DNA from: an uncultured Bacteroidales bacterium
GTDB lineage: Bacteria > Bacteroidota > Bacteroidia > Bacteroidales > F082
Direction: 5' to 3'
Assembly (NCBI GenBank): GCA_905233685.1
Contig: CAJOEZ010000023.1
Span: forward strand, 1-64,000
DNA: 64,000 nt
Positions 1 to 7,197 of the stretch are shown in pieces; the first letter of the stretch is position 1; the number at the start of each line of letters is the position of its first letter. A program made the translations under genes and the position numbers. Under the pieces are notes generated by a model. That model had not been told where the DNA came from and ran no database searches. It worked only from the letters and a program-made list of their open reading frames with translations.

Positions 1-88
1 GCAGAATACGCAGAACTATGGGAATCGCGATGCGACGATCAATCCGCGTCCGATAGGCTTCTGCGTATTCTGCGATTTCTGCGTGAGA
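1..88. repeat. Dispersed palindromic repeat of the GCAGAA/TTCTGCG type
   Basis: A left arm rich in GCAGAA units (from position 1) is mirrored by TTCTGCGTATTCTGCG near 58-85. The two arms can fold into a long imperfect hairpin. A related copy lies at 22540-22653 after mfd. It sits directly downstream of the HTH gene that ends at 91. No coding sense is visible in it. Such intergenic repeats are common in Bacteroidales. Confidence 0.65.
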
Positions 89-90
89 CA

Positions 91-291
91 TCAATCCGTT
101 TCTTCCAGCATGAAAATCTCCTCCACCGGTTTCCCAAACACCTGCGCCATCTTCAAAGCCAAGACCGCGGACGGAACATACCGCCCTGATTCTATGGCGT
201 TTATCGACTGTCGGCTTACGCCAATGCGCTTGGCCAATTCCTCTTGCGTGAGGTCCATTTCGGCCCGCGCCACTTTCAAACGGTTCTTCAT
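91..291 (-). CDS. Small XRE-family HTH transcriptional regulator
   Basis: A 66-residue protein that is almost entirely one Cro/C1-type helix-turn-helix. LTQEELAKRIGVSRQSINAIESGR (residues about 13-36, with the recognition helix around SRQSINAIE) is the classic XRE signature. It should bind DNA as a dimer and act in the cytoplasm. The ATG at 291 was chosen over longer options because a good AAAGGAGG ribosome site precedes it and because it overlaps the stop of the upstream membrane gene as ATGA (288-291), which implies translational coupling. Short XRE regulators of this form are commonly co-encoded with a small membrane protein, as here. The target genes are unknown; autoregulation of the pair is likely but inferred. 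Confidence 0.9.
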   Translation of the reverse strand: MKNRLKVARAEMDLTQEELAKRIGVSRQSINAIESGRYVPSAVLALKMAQVFGKPVEEIFMLEETD

Positions 292-743
292 TGCGCGCCT
301 CCTTTGTTGAAACGTCGCAACTCTATTCGGAACTTGATGATGAACAAGATGAGGAAGACATAGAACACCAAATAAGGCACATAGAGGTAAGCTATGCCAT
401 AAATAAGCAAGGTAGCAATGATAAAGAGTGCTGATGTGACGTAAGTCGCCCAAATCAGGCTTTGGGCACGAAGATAATGCACAAACTCGTCCTCGACCTT
501 CTCTTTCGAAAATCCGATGAACAACAATCCGATGATCAGTAAAGGCATGGCGAGAGAAAGCGTGTTCGTTCGAGCCATACGAAAGAAACCACTTTCGTTT
601 TCATCGTCGAACAAGACATCAAAGTACAACGAAGGCATTCTGAACTGAATGTCAGGACCCCAGATATACCCCGCCACCGCCACGATGGCCAGCACCCATC
701 CAATCAGTCTGAACTGATGGGGAAACAAATAGTTTTTCTTCAT
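288..743 (-). CDS. Small integral membrane protein, partner of the HTH regulator
   Basis: A 151-residue protein with four likely membrane segments (about residues 12-28, 62-80, 92-113 and 116-136) separated by charged loops. It ends in a basic tail, RIELRRFNKGG. No catalytic motif is seen. Its stop codon overlaps the start of the XRE gene (ATGA), so the two form one unit. HTH plus membrane-protein pairs of this shape often act as a sensor or sequestering partner for the regulator. That role is inferred from context only. Confidence 0.75.
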   Translation of the reverse strand: MKKNYLFPHQFRLIGWVLAIVAVAGYIWGPDIQFRMPSLYFDVLFDDENESGFFRMARTNTLSLAMPLLIIGLLFIGFSKEKVEDEFVHYLRAQSLIWATYVTSALFIIATLLIYGIAYLYVPYLVFYVFLILFIIKFRIELRRFNKGGAQ

Positions 744-757
744 GATTCTATAGTTTT

Positions 758-860
758 TGACGCGCTTTGCGTCACTGCGAGGAACGAAGCAGTCTAGAAA
801 ACCAGTTTATGCTCATTGTCTGGATTGCTTCGCTACGCTCGCAATGACGCGAAGCGACGA
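758..860. repeat. Dispersed inverted repeat (GCGAGGAACGAAGC type)
   Basis: The left arm near 770-795 (CACTGCGAGGAACGAAGCAG) is the approximate reverse complement of the right arm at 822-850 (GGATTGCTTCGCTACGCTCG). The element fills the gap between two leftward genes. A diverged half copy occurs at about 44816-44843. This extragenic repeat type is widespread in bacterial genomes. Confidence 0.65.
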
Positions 861-867
861 GTCTAGT

Positions 868-2109
868 TCAACGTTTCTCTAACAATTCGATCAAATCCGC
901 TTCCAACTCTTCTTCCATACCGTTGCCGAAGCCCCTATGCATCTTCGCTATCCTTCCCTCTCGGTCGAGGAAATACAATGTCGGGTAACCTGCAATGCGG
1001 TAAGTATCAGACAACTCACGCTCGGAGAAAAGAATGGTGTAGGTAATGCCGCGCTTGGCCAAGAAATCGGCCATCTCGTCTTTTTCGGGGTCGTCGATTG
1101 GGTCGATGCCAATCATGACGAAACCCTTATCCTTATATTTTTCATGCAGGCTTTGCAACACAGGCAGGGCAGCGCAGCACGGGGCACACGACTTGTAGAA
1201 GAAATCAAGCAGCACCACCTTCCCTTTCAGGTCGGCGAGGCTGACCATCTCGCCCGTCAAGGTGGGCAAGGTCCATTCTGGGGCAAGTGAGCCTTCGGGA
1301 AGCGGGTCGGGTTCCTTGTATGGTTCATAATCCTTCAGGACGATTTCCTCGGGAATGGATTCCAAGGTCAGTTTCGATTCGTCCACATTCGGGTCGAAGG
1401 CGAGCAGTTTGCACTCCTCATATTGATACATGGTGTCCAGCTGCTCAATGATGTCATAGGCGATGGAATATTGCAGCGGCAGATAGTCGGCTTTGTCAAT
1501 CCACACGTTCATTTCATGTCGGATGGTCTGCATACCGAAAATGCTGTCTGGCTCCTCGTCAGTCGGGCCAAGGATATTGACCAAGTAGCAGGGCTTCCCG
1601 TCCAATTGGGTTTCCGAAAGCGAATAAGAATGGTCTTTGTCGAATATGTTCTCGTCATCCAAATCTGGATTGGTGCGCAAAGGATAACTGCTTTTGTTGG
1701 CCAAAGGCGTGTAGAACTTGCGGTTGTGCCTCCCCCTGATGATGTCTGCTGCCCAAGGGTCGCAGGAGCGGATGGTGCCCGTGCTGTCGTCATAGGAAAC
1801 TTCCTCATTTCCCGTGTAGAGGTAATGATACGGCCATTCCGAATCGATATTCTCAAACGAGTTGAAGGCTTTTCCGTAAATCGTGTCGTTGGGCAGTTTC
1901 TTGAAATCACAAGTATAGCGGTTGAAGGTGGTGTCGTTGTCCGACATGTACTTCATTTTCCGCGCCATTTCGTAATGCCCGCCCTGGATAGACTGGCATT
2001 TTTGGTAGGACTTCCGAAGGACTTCTTCGGCAGTAGGCTGGCTGTTGCAGCCCGCAAGCACGACCGCAATAGCAGCCCATGCCATTGTAAATTTAAATAG
2101 GTACTTCAT
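868..2109 (-). CDS. TlpA-type thioredoxin-domain lipoprotein
   Basis: A 413-residue lipoprotein. The signal peptide ends in the lipobox VLAGC with the acylated cysteine at residue 21, so the protein is anchored in the envelope. Residues about 25-265 form a Bacteroidetes-type N-terminal domain of unknown fold. Residues about 275-410 form an AhpC/TlpA thioredoxin domain with the redox pair C308-A-P-C311 and the conserved cis-Pro region AGYPTLYFLD. It probably reduces or isomerises disulfides, or services a bound substrate, on the periplasmic side. DsbD (26780-28843) could be a reductant source; this is inferred. A well-formed promoter lies just upstream with a perfect palindrome over its -33 box. 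It is transcribed alone. Confidence 0.85.
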   Translation of the reverse strand: MKYLFKFTMAWAAIAVVLAGCNSQPTAEEVLRKSYQKCQSIQGGHYEMARKMKYMSDNDTTFNRYTCDFKKLPNDTIYGKAFNSFENIDSEWPYHYLYTGNEEVSYDDSTGTIRSCDPWAADIIRGRHNRKFYTPLANKSSYPLRTNPDLDDENIFDKDHSYSLSETQLDGKPCYLVNILGPTDEEPDSIFGMQTIRHEMNVWIDKADYLPLQYSIAYDIIEQLDTMYQYEECKLLAFDPNVDESKLTLESIPEEIVLKDYEPYKEPDPLPEGSLAPEWTLPTLTGEMVSLADLKGKVVLLDFFYKSCAPCCAALPVLQSLHEKYKDKGFVMIGIDPIDDPEKDEMADFLAKRGITYTILFSERELSDTYRIAGYPTLYFLDREGRIAKMHRGFGNGMEEELEADLIELLEKR

Positions 2110-2136
2110 TTTGCGTTTACTTTAAGTTTGACGCTG

Positions 2137-2168
2137 CAAAAGTAAAGCAAACTTTCCATATAGACAAA
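2137..2168 (-). promoter_or_regulatory. Promoter of the TlpA-type lipoprotein gene
   Basis: Read on the minus strand, TTTG (2168-2165), 20 bp, then TACTTTTG (2144-2137). This matches the Bacteroidetes consensus TTTG-N19-21-TAnnTTTG. It predicts a 5' UTR of about 20 nt. Confidence 0.75.
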
Positions 2169-2178
2169 TTAATTTGTC
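2163..2178. promoter_or_regulatory. Perfect 16-bp palindrome overlapping a -33 box, possible operator
   Basis: GACAAATTAATTTGTC is its own reverse complement and covers the -33 TTTG of the promoter at 2137-2168. A dimeric repressor bound here would block RNA polymerase. No regulator is identified; the XRE protein encoded at 91-291 is the nearest candidate. Confidence 0.45.
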
Positions 2179-2196
2179 ATTTTTTGAGACTTTTTT

Positions 2197-2715
2197 TCAA
2201 CGCTTCCATCTTAACACCCTGATGGGCCTGTCTTTGCCTTGGTACTGGGTTTCGTCAATGTAGGTTTCGCCTGTGGCCACGAAGCCGCATTTCTCCATCA
2301 CGCGACCCGAGGCCGGATTACTGATAAAGTGGCCGCTAACCAAGGAAGGGATGTCGGTCGTCTTGCGGATGTGATTGATCATCAAGCGCAAGGCTTCAGT
2401 ACAGATGCCTTGGTTCCAATAGGGCTTGGCAATCCAGTAGCCGGCAAGCGGTTCGCCTTCGCGGGCGGGAATTTTGTTGCCGTTCGAGGAAAGATAGCCG
2501 ATTGCTCCGATGGGCTCTCCCGTCGCTTTGAGTTCGATAGCCCAGTTGGTGTCGTTATTGAACAATGTGTGGATGATTTCAAGGCTTTCCTCAACGCTCT
2601 TGTGTGGCGGCCAACCTGCGTGAGGACCCACGTCGGGGTCGGAGGCGTATTTGAAAAGAGTTTCGGCATCATCATCGCGCCACGGACGAAGCAGGATTCT
2701 ATTTGTTTCCATCAT
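2197..2715 (-). CDS. GNAT N-acetyltransferase (RimJ/RimL-like)
   Basis: A 172-residue GNAT protein of the Acetyltransf_3 (RimJ/L) type. It starts with the usual ETNRILLRPWRDDDAE strand-helix. The acetyl-CoA site lies around YWNQGICTEALRLMINH (about residues 93-109). The C-terminal core is SGRVMEKCGFVATGE. It transfers an acetyl group from acetyl-CoA to an amine; the substrate cannot be told. Two consecutive ATG codons are possible starts (2715 and 2712). The first overlaps the S41 protease stop as ATGA, so it is the last gene of the leftward operon that begins at the CAT-like gene. Confidence 0.88.
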   Translation of the reverse strand: MMETNRILLRPWRDDDAETLFKYASDPDVGPHAGWPPHKSVEESLEIIHTLFNNDTNWAIELKATGEPIGAIGYLSSNGNKIPAREGEPLAGYWIAKPYWNQGICTEALRLMINHIRKTTDIPSLVSGHFISNPASGRVMEKCGFVATGETYIDETQYQGKDRPIRVLRWKR

Positions 2716-3599
2716 AACTGTCTTGTTTCTTGGTTGTTAAGCCACTCCAAAGCATCTTCATAGGGCGTTTCGGTCGACACATCGGGCGCAATGGGGTCGT
2801 CGCAAAACGCCTCTCCCGTGCGGGCAATATCCTCACCTGTGGTAAGCACAAGTTGAGAGCCTCCAGGGAGTGCAAAAGGCTGATTGCAGGAGCAATAACC
2901 TGCTGTAGGCGACCCAAATGTGCGCGTGTTGGCCAGCCCACGGTAACAAATCAGGACTGCCTCACCCGAACTGGCCGTCCACTCGTCGGTCAGAAGTGCC
3001 ACAGGACAATGAATTTGAGCTTGTTTTGCAATACCAACCGATTTGACGACGAAATCAGTATTGACACTCATGAGTCTATGGCGCGATGAGAATTTCAATA
3101 TCACATCATCGGGCAGGAAACGGTGAACGGCGGCAATCATCGGATACATGTTGCCGCCACGGTTGCCGCGCAGGTCGATGATGACACCTTGAAGGGCTTC
3201 TGGAATAGCGTTCAGCACCGTGTTGGCATATTTAACGCCCTCGTCCACATTGCCTGAAAACGCAGGTAACTTGATGTAAATGAGGCCGTTTTCAAGCAGA
3301 TTAACTTTCGGCATTTCCCAATCCGAGGTGTCGTTGCTCATCACCTCATCAGTTGTCATCAGGAAAGTATGCTTGCCACCAGCCACCTTGCCAGCTTGAA
3401 CAACAATTTCCTGTGCCTCCTCAAGGGTTGAGGGCTTCGCGGTCAGTGCTTCTTGCTTGGCGTTTTTCCATTCTGGGCCTTGGGCGTAGATGCCGTACTT
3501 GTCCATAATGCGGACGGCTTTCTTGACATAGCTTGTGTTAGGGTCGCTGCATGAGACCATGACACCAGCAGTTAGCATAAGAATCAATAGTTTTCTCAT
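2712..3599 (-). CDS. S41-family peptidase lipoprotein
   Basis: A 295-residue lipoprotein: MRKLLILMLTAGVMVSC places the lipid-modified cysteine at residue 17. The body is a C-terminal-processing (S41) protease core with the substrate-strand segment GVIIDLRGNRGGNMYPM and the nucleophile region EWTASSGEAVLICYRGL, whose second Ser of SSGE is the likely catalytic residue. The general-base lysine of CtpA enzymes is not obvious here, and no PDZ domain is visible, so this is a short family member. An in-frame ATG at 3635 exists, but 3599 was chosen because it starts directly at the signal peptide and follows a -7 box. The stop overlaps the GNAT start. Confidence 0.85.
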   Translation of the reverse strand: MRKLLILMLTAGVMVSCSDPNTSYVKKAVRIMDKYGIYAQGPEWKNAKQEALTAKPSTLEEAQEIVVQAGKVAGGKHTFLMTTDEVMSNDTSDWEMPKVNLLENGLIYIKLPAFSGNVDEGVKYANTVLNAIPEALQGVIIDLRGNRGGNMYPMIAAVHRFLPDDVILKFSSRHRLMSVNTDFVVKSVGIAKQAQIHCPVALLTDEWTASSGEAVLICYRGLANTRTFGSPTAGYCSCNQPFALPGGSQLVLTTGEDIARTGEAFCDDPIAPDVSTETPYEDALEWLNNQETRQL

Positions 3600-3609
3600 A
3601 ACTTGAATT

Positions 3610-3629
3610 TTGCCGCAAAAATACGGCAA
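3610..3629 (-). promoter_or_regulatory. Candidate -7 box enclosed by a 6-bp inverted repeat
   Basis: On the minus strand TATTTTTG (3623-3616) matches TAnnTTTG. It is flanked exactly by TTGCCG (3610-3615) and CGGCAA (3624-3629). No good -33 box is seen at the usual distance, so activity is uncertain. If real, it gives the S41 gene its own transcript inside the operon. Confidence 0.4.
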
Positions 3630-3631
3630 AT

Positions 3632-4150
3632 TCATGGTTTCTCCATCCCTGTTTTGATGAAATTTCCTTCTTGAATGGCCGCAAAGGTTGCAACAACGGC
3701 TACAAAGACCATCGGAACAGCCGATTCCAAAAGCAAGGCCAAAGGAACTCCAAGAAAAAGCAAAATACCTGTCACCTTATTTGCAACGGTGTGCGGAAAA
3801 TGAAACTTTTTGTACATCACCAAAGCAGAAATCTGGTTGATGGCTTTGATGGTGACAATCGCTCCACCCCATATCCACAGCCATTTTGGGAATTCCAATA
3901 CGGGTAGCAACTTATAGCAGCAACAAGCCACAAAAACCAAGTCTGCCAAACTGTCCAATATGGCTCCTGTTTTACTTTCGCATCCAAGTTTTCGGGCAAG
4001 ATAGCCGTCCATCATATCGCTGATGCCACAAGCAAAATAGATGGCCCAAAAGGCTACACTCCCAACATCAAAAAACAGAAGGCAAACGGCTCCTAAAAAT
4101 CGGAGTGCCGTTATAGCATTTGGCAGATATTTCGTCAAAACTTTACTCAA
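3632..4150 (-). CDS. CDP-alcohol phosphatidyltransferase family membrane protein
   Basis: A 172-residue integral membrane enzyme. The full family signature D-x2-D-G-x2-A-R-x8-G-x3-D-x3-D is present as DMMDGYLARKLGCESKTG followed by AILDSLAD (about residues 45-70). The aspartates bind metal and the CDP-alcohol. Five to six hydrophobic segments surround it. Such enzymes transfer a phosphatidyl or phospho-alcohol group in lipid synthesis; the acceptor alcohol cannot be predicted. The start must be the TTG at 4148-4150, because the frame is closed just upstream and the next ATG lies inside the signature. TTG starts are rare. It overlaps the stop of the PNPOx gene by 8 bp, so translation is probably coupled. 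Confidence 0.85.
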   Translation of the reverse strand: MSKVLTKYLPNAITALRFLGAVCLLFFDVGSVAFWAIYFACGISDMMDGYLARKLGCESKTGAILDSLADLVFVACCCYKLLPVLEFPKWLWIWGGAIVTIKAINQISALVMYKKFHFPHTVANKVTGILLFLGVPLALLLESAVPMVFVAVVATFAAIQEGNFIKTGMEKP

Positions 4151-4874
4151 TCACAAAACTCCGAGGATAGAAATCGCTATAGAAGCGGCCGTCCGTAGCC
4201 GTAAACTTCAGCACGCAGTAGTTCGGGTCGGTGACGCCTCCGGGGTAATATTCAGTGTCGCCCTCGCGCCAAATCATTTCCTTACTCTTGGCATCCGTCA
4301 AAACCTCCATCGTGCCACGCAGCATCATACCCTTGAAACCCTCGGCATCGCAGAAATAGATCGAAGCCTTGGGGTTGGTCTTGTAATGTGCCACGCGGAG
4401 GGAGAAGGTATTGGTGGTGAAATAAAACACCTTGATGCCCTCGCGGACACGCGGTGAAAGCATGGCTTTGGTGCAGGGGAAGCCTTCTTCATCAACTGAC
4501 GAAATAAAGGTGATGGGCAGCGTGTCGGCCATCTTGGCGATGAGGTCTTTGACACCCGCCAAGGCAGGGTTTTCTGGAACGGCTTCATTGATGGTCAACT
4601 CCTTGCGCCAGCGTTTCAAGTGCGGAAAATACATCTTCATCTGACCGATGTATTCTTCTTTTGTGATGGGTTGAGGCAAGCCTTTGTTGACCTCGTTCAC
4701 AAACTGTGCGCAATGCTCAATCATTTCATCCATCGTGCAGTCTTGCAAGAACTTGCCATCCTTGTAGCAATACATACAATACTCTTCGTTTTTGCTGCCG
4801 TCGGCATTGGTACCAAGGATTTCATTGGTGAGCGGCATTCCGCAGCTCTGACAAAATTTCATTTCGTTTTCCAT
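4143..4874 (-). CDS. Zinc-ribbon plus pyridoxamine 5'-phosphate oxidase-like flavoprotein
   Basis: A 243-residue two-domain protein. Residues about 5-80 are the zinc-ribbon domain often annotated PF12674: FCQSCGMPL followed by EEYCMYCYKDG supplies four cysteines. Residues about 100-243 are a PNPOx split-barrel (general stress protein 26-like), with TFISSVDEEGFPCTKAM and the strand KASIYFCDAEGFKGMMLRGTMEV. The barrel normally binds FMN, F420 or haem. The fusion is a known Bacteroidetes/Firmicutes arrangement without a firmly assigned substrate. It follows the flavodoxin-like gene by 8 bp and precedes the phosphatidyltransferase with an overlap, all in one operon. Confidence 0.85.
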   Translation of the reverse strand: MENEMKFCQSCGMPLTNEILGTNADGSKNEEYCMYCYKDGKFLQDCTMDEMIEHCAQFVNEVNKGLPQPITKEEYIGQMKMYFPHLKRWRKELTINEAVPENPALAGVKDLIAKMADTLPITFISSVDEEGFPCTKAMLSPRVREGIKVFYFTTNTFSLRVAHYKTNPKASIYFCDAEGFKGMMLRGTMEVLTDAKSKEMIWREGDTEYYPGGVTDPNYCVLKFTATDGRFYSDFYPRSFVIE

Positions 4875-4882
4875 ATCAAATT

Positions 4883-6064
4883 TTATTTATACGGTTGATC
4901 ATTCAGCGGACGGGTGCAGCCCCAATTTTTGGCGAACTGCTCAAACTCCCCGTTGACTTTCTTTAAAAACAATAGGCTTACCATTTTGCGAACCAGCCAA
5001 GGGTATTGTTCCATACCGATGAACTTGGCGGCTTCAGGCGTGAGGAAATTGCCCTTTTGCGCAAACAGGCGACCCATTTCAACATAGGGAGTCACCATCT
5101 TTTCCACTTGATCGGCTGGGGCTGTGCGGATACGGAAGCTGCCGCCGTGGATGAGGGTGCCGCCGTAACTGCAACCAAGTTGTTCGGGCAATCCTTGCAG
5201 GAAGCGCTCGCACAGGCGGAACTCATTCCCTTCGTCCATGCCCCCGTGGAGCAAAAAGGAGATTTCTTTTGGCTGTTTGGGCTCAGCAAGTTGCGTTTCC
5301 AAAAACTCCAGCATCAGACTAGGCACACATTCCACATAAAGCGGGAGGGCAATTAAAGTACGTTCATTGTTGATGAAAGCCTCTCGCGCAGCATCCCACT
5401 CCTTGCGGTTGGAAAGGTTGTGAAGTTCCCAAGTGACACCAACCTCTTCCAAGCCTTTGGCAAAGGAATGGATAATCTTGTTCGTGTTGCTGAACTTCTG
5501 CACCCGTGGACTGCCGTTGAGTATGACGAGATGGGTGGGCTGAGTGTTTAGAGTTGAGTGTTTAGAGTTTAGAGTGGTTGGAATGGTTTCGGTAGTTTCA
5601 GTCAGGGGAATGGCACCCAACGAATGTCCACCAATGTTGGCAGCGGTACGTTTGCACCAATCTTCCAACATCGCTTGGTCAGCGGCACCTTGATACAAAA
5701 GTCCGATGTTGAGCGCGTGGTAGCGCAACTCATGGCGCATCCAGCCATCGCGGAAGCCGATGGTCATGTTCAACATGGGCATGATACGGTCCATCATCCG
5801 TTTGCCTTTGTAATCCAGAAAGCCGAACCTTGTGTCGCAGACCAGCCAGAGGTTGTCGGCCTTCACTATTTTCTTGAGGATGCTCTCGTAATCGTCCCTG
5901 ATGGCGCACACGCCTGGCGTTTTGAGCCAGCACTGGTTGCAGCCCATACAGTGGGCAATTTTCTTGTCCGAGGCGTTGACAATCTCTTTCTCATCGTCTT
6001 TAATAAGATTGCTGATTTGTTCTAAGACAGATTTTTCCTCAATTGTATTCAATACTATTGTCAT
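4883..6064 (-). CDS. Double flavodoxin-like (NADPH-dependent FMN reductase) protein
   Basis: A 393-residue protein with two flavodoxin-like domains. The N-terminal one (about 1-160) lacks the phosphate loop but keeps the cysteine motif CMGCNQCW..PGVC of the iron-sulfur flavoprotein/FMN-reductase family. The C-terminal one (about 185-340) has the FMN loop VILNGSPRVQKFSNT and LPLYVECVPSLMLEFLE. It should act as a cytoplasmic flavin-dependent oxidoreductase. The linker around residues 165-180 (TTLNSKHSTLNTQPTH) is encoded by a short dispersed repeat. The ATG at 6064 is preferred to an upstream TTG. It slightly overlaps the broken gene upstream. Confidence 0.82.
   Translation of the reverse strand: MTIVLNTIEEKSVLEQISNLIKDDEKEIVNASDKKIAHCMGCNQCWLKTPGVCAIRDDYESILKKIVKADNLWLVCDTRFGFLDYKGKRMMDRIMPMLNMTIGFRDGWMRHELRYHALNIGLLYQGAADQAMLEDWCKRTAANIGGHSLGAIPLTETTETIPTTLNSKHSTLNTQPTHLVILNGSPRVQKFSNTNKIIHSFAKGLEEVGVTWELHNLSNRKEWDAAREAFINNERTLIALPLYVECVPSLMLEFLETQLAEPKQPKEISFLLHGGMDEGNEFRLCERFLQGLPEQLGCSYGGTLIHGGSFRIRTAPADQVEKMVTPYVEMGRLFAQKGNFLTPEAAKFIGMEQYPWLVRKMVSLLFLKKVNGEFEQFAKNWGCTRPLNDQPYK
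5541..5580. repeat. Dispersed GAGTGTTTAGAGTT-type repeat inside a coding region
   Basis: Tandem copies of GAGTGTTTAGAGTT-like units sit in frame in the flavodoxin-like gene and encode the low-complexity linker TLNSKHSTLNTQ between its two domains. The same class of short repeat usually lies between genes in Bacteroidales. Confidence 0.6.
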
Positions 6065-6414
6065 ACTCAATGTTCTTTATGCTTCTCTTATTTCTTGTTA
6101 TTCTGAAAGTACAGCGGTCGCTTCCCCTGAGAATCGTATTCTCAATCCGAACCTCGAATTGGCTGTCCGGTTCAAGTTGCGACAAGATATATAGAATGCT
6201 CTGTCGTGAGCACTCACATTGCTGCGGATGGTTTCTCAGCCCACATTTAACTTTAGGGCACGTACATTCCAAATAACTCAGTTCATATACCTTCCCTGGC
6301 GATTCTGTCAAAATCACCATTATACTTGGCATATATTTGCTTATGTATCTGGAGAACATGATCTTTTACACATTCGATGGCTTCTTCTCTATAGCATGCA
6401 ATCATTTTATTCAT
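6039..6414 (-). pseudogene. Frameshifted cysteine-rich hypothetical gene
   Basis: Two minus-strand frames join into one plausible protein of about 124 residues. The first begins MNKMIACYREEAIECVKDH at 6414, overlapping the CAT stop as ATGA, and runs through KYNGDFDRIARE. The second continues VYELSYLECTCPKVKCGL...CECSRQSILYIL...TILRGSDRCTFRI to 6039. The switch falls at about 6285-6330, and a single-base indel would restore one frame. The cysteines CTCP, C, and CEC suggest metal binding. It resembles short cysteine-rich domains seen in small Bacteroidetes/Firmicutes proteins, but I do not name a family. Sequencing error remains possible. Confidence 0.6.
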
Positions 6415-7049
6415 ATAGTGTTTATTGTCTTTTGGAGTTCTTCTAAGAATCGGGCTCCATGTCCACCGTCCATCTGCACGTGGTGGAACTGAAATGATAT
6501 AGGCAGGGTCGTTTTCAGCCAGCCTTTGCGGTAGCGACCCCACATCACCATGGGATTGCAAAACTGTTCGGTGTATTGGTTGACAATCGAGTCAAGCTCC
6601 GTTGCAACCATCGCTGATGTGCCAATCACCATTGCAACATCCACAAAGGAACTCTGGCAGGATGTGCGAGCCGCCTGTGTCAGGGCCATGTAATCAGAAC
6701 AAAACTGCTCCAAATCGTCCGTATACGAAATATCGCATGAGTTGATGCCGCCATCCTTATTGTTCACTATCACATTGATGGCCAAACGATCGTACTTGAA
6801 CAATCTCCCATGCTCGGGAAGCAAGTAGAATTCCTCCATCTGGCTTGCTGCCTTTCCGATGCACCAGCTCAAAATCGCATTGAATTTCAACCCCTTTCGT
6901 CGGCTTGCATGATAAAGCCGCGTCACGTCGAAGGTCTTGGTGAGGGTCACCATCGGCATGGGCGACTTCATCCATAGTTCGAATGCCTGAGCTCGTTTCG
7001 TCTCCTGTGGGTTGATTTCTTGTTTCATTTTAATATGCTGTTTTTCCAT
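6411..7049 (-). CDS. Chloramphenicol acetyltransferase-like enzyme (type A CAT fold)
   Basis: A 212-residue member of the trimeric CAT family. The catalytic motif HHVQMDGGH (H189/H190, D194) corresponds to HHxxxDG. The N-terminal helix-strand FELWMKSPMPMVTLTKTFDVT and the region FNAILSWCIGKAASQ also fit. It would acetylate a hydroxyl or amine from acetyl-CoA. Real chloramphenicol resistance cannot be claimed, since many genomic CAT-like proteins act on other substrates. It is the first gene of a leftward operon reaching 2197 and has its own -7 box at 7063-7070. It diverges from the TetR-like gene, a likely regulator. Confidence 0.85.
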   Translation of the reverse strand: MEKQHIKMKQEINPQETKRAQAFELWMKSPMPMVTLTKTFDVTRLYHASRRKGLKFNAILSWCIGKAASQMEEFYLLPEHGRLFKYDRLAINVIVNNKDGGINSCDISYTDDLEQFCSDYMALTQAARTSCQSSFVDVAMVIGTSAMVATELDSIVNQYTEQFCNPMVMWGRYRKGWLKTTLPISFQFHHVQMDGGHGARFLEELQKTINTI

Positions 7050-7062
7050 ATCAAATCAGCTG

Positions 7063-7070
7063 CAAAATTA
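7063..7070 (-). promoter_or_regulatory. -7 box of the CAT-like operon
   Basis: Minus strand TAATTTTG matches TAnnTTTG and lies 14 bp before the ATG at 7049. It shares a 148-bp intergenic gap with the divergent TetR-like promoter. Confidence 0.6.
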
Positions 7071-7158
7071 GCGTATTATCCGTTCCGAAATGAAAAACAA
7101 ATATGGACAATGATGTGGACATTAGGGCGATTTAGACTGGACATATTAGTGTTTTACC

Positions 7159-7166
7159 TACTTTTG
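7159..7166 (+). promoter_or_regulatory. -7 box of the TetR-like regulator gene
   Basis: TACTTTTG followed by C matches the consensus TAnnTTTG and lies 31 bp before the ATG at 7198. The -33 box is not clear. Confidence 0.6.
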
Positions 7167-7197
7167 CAGCGTACAATAACGGAACAACAGTTTTATT

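Noticed and set aside
6411-7049. Claim of chloramphenicol resistance
   Set aside because: The fold and HHxxxDG motif fit the CAT family, but many chromosomal members acetylate other substrates and there is no resistance context.
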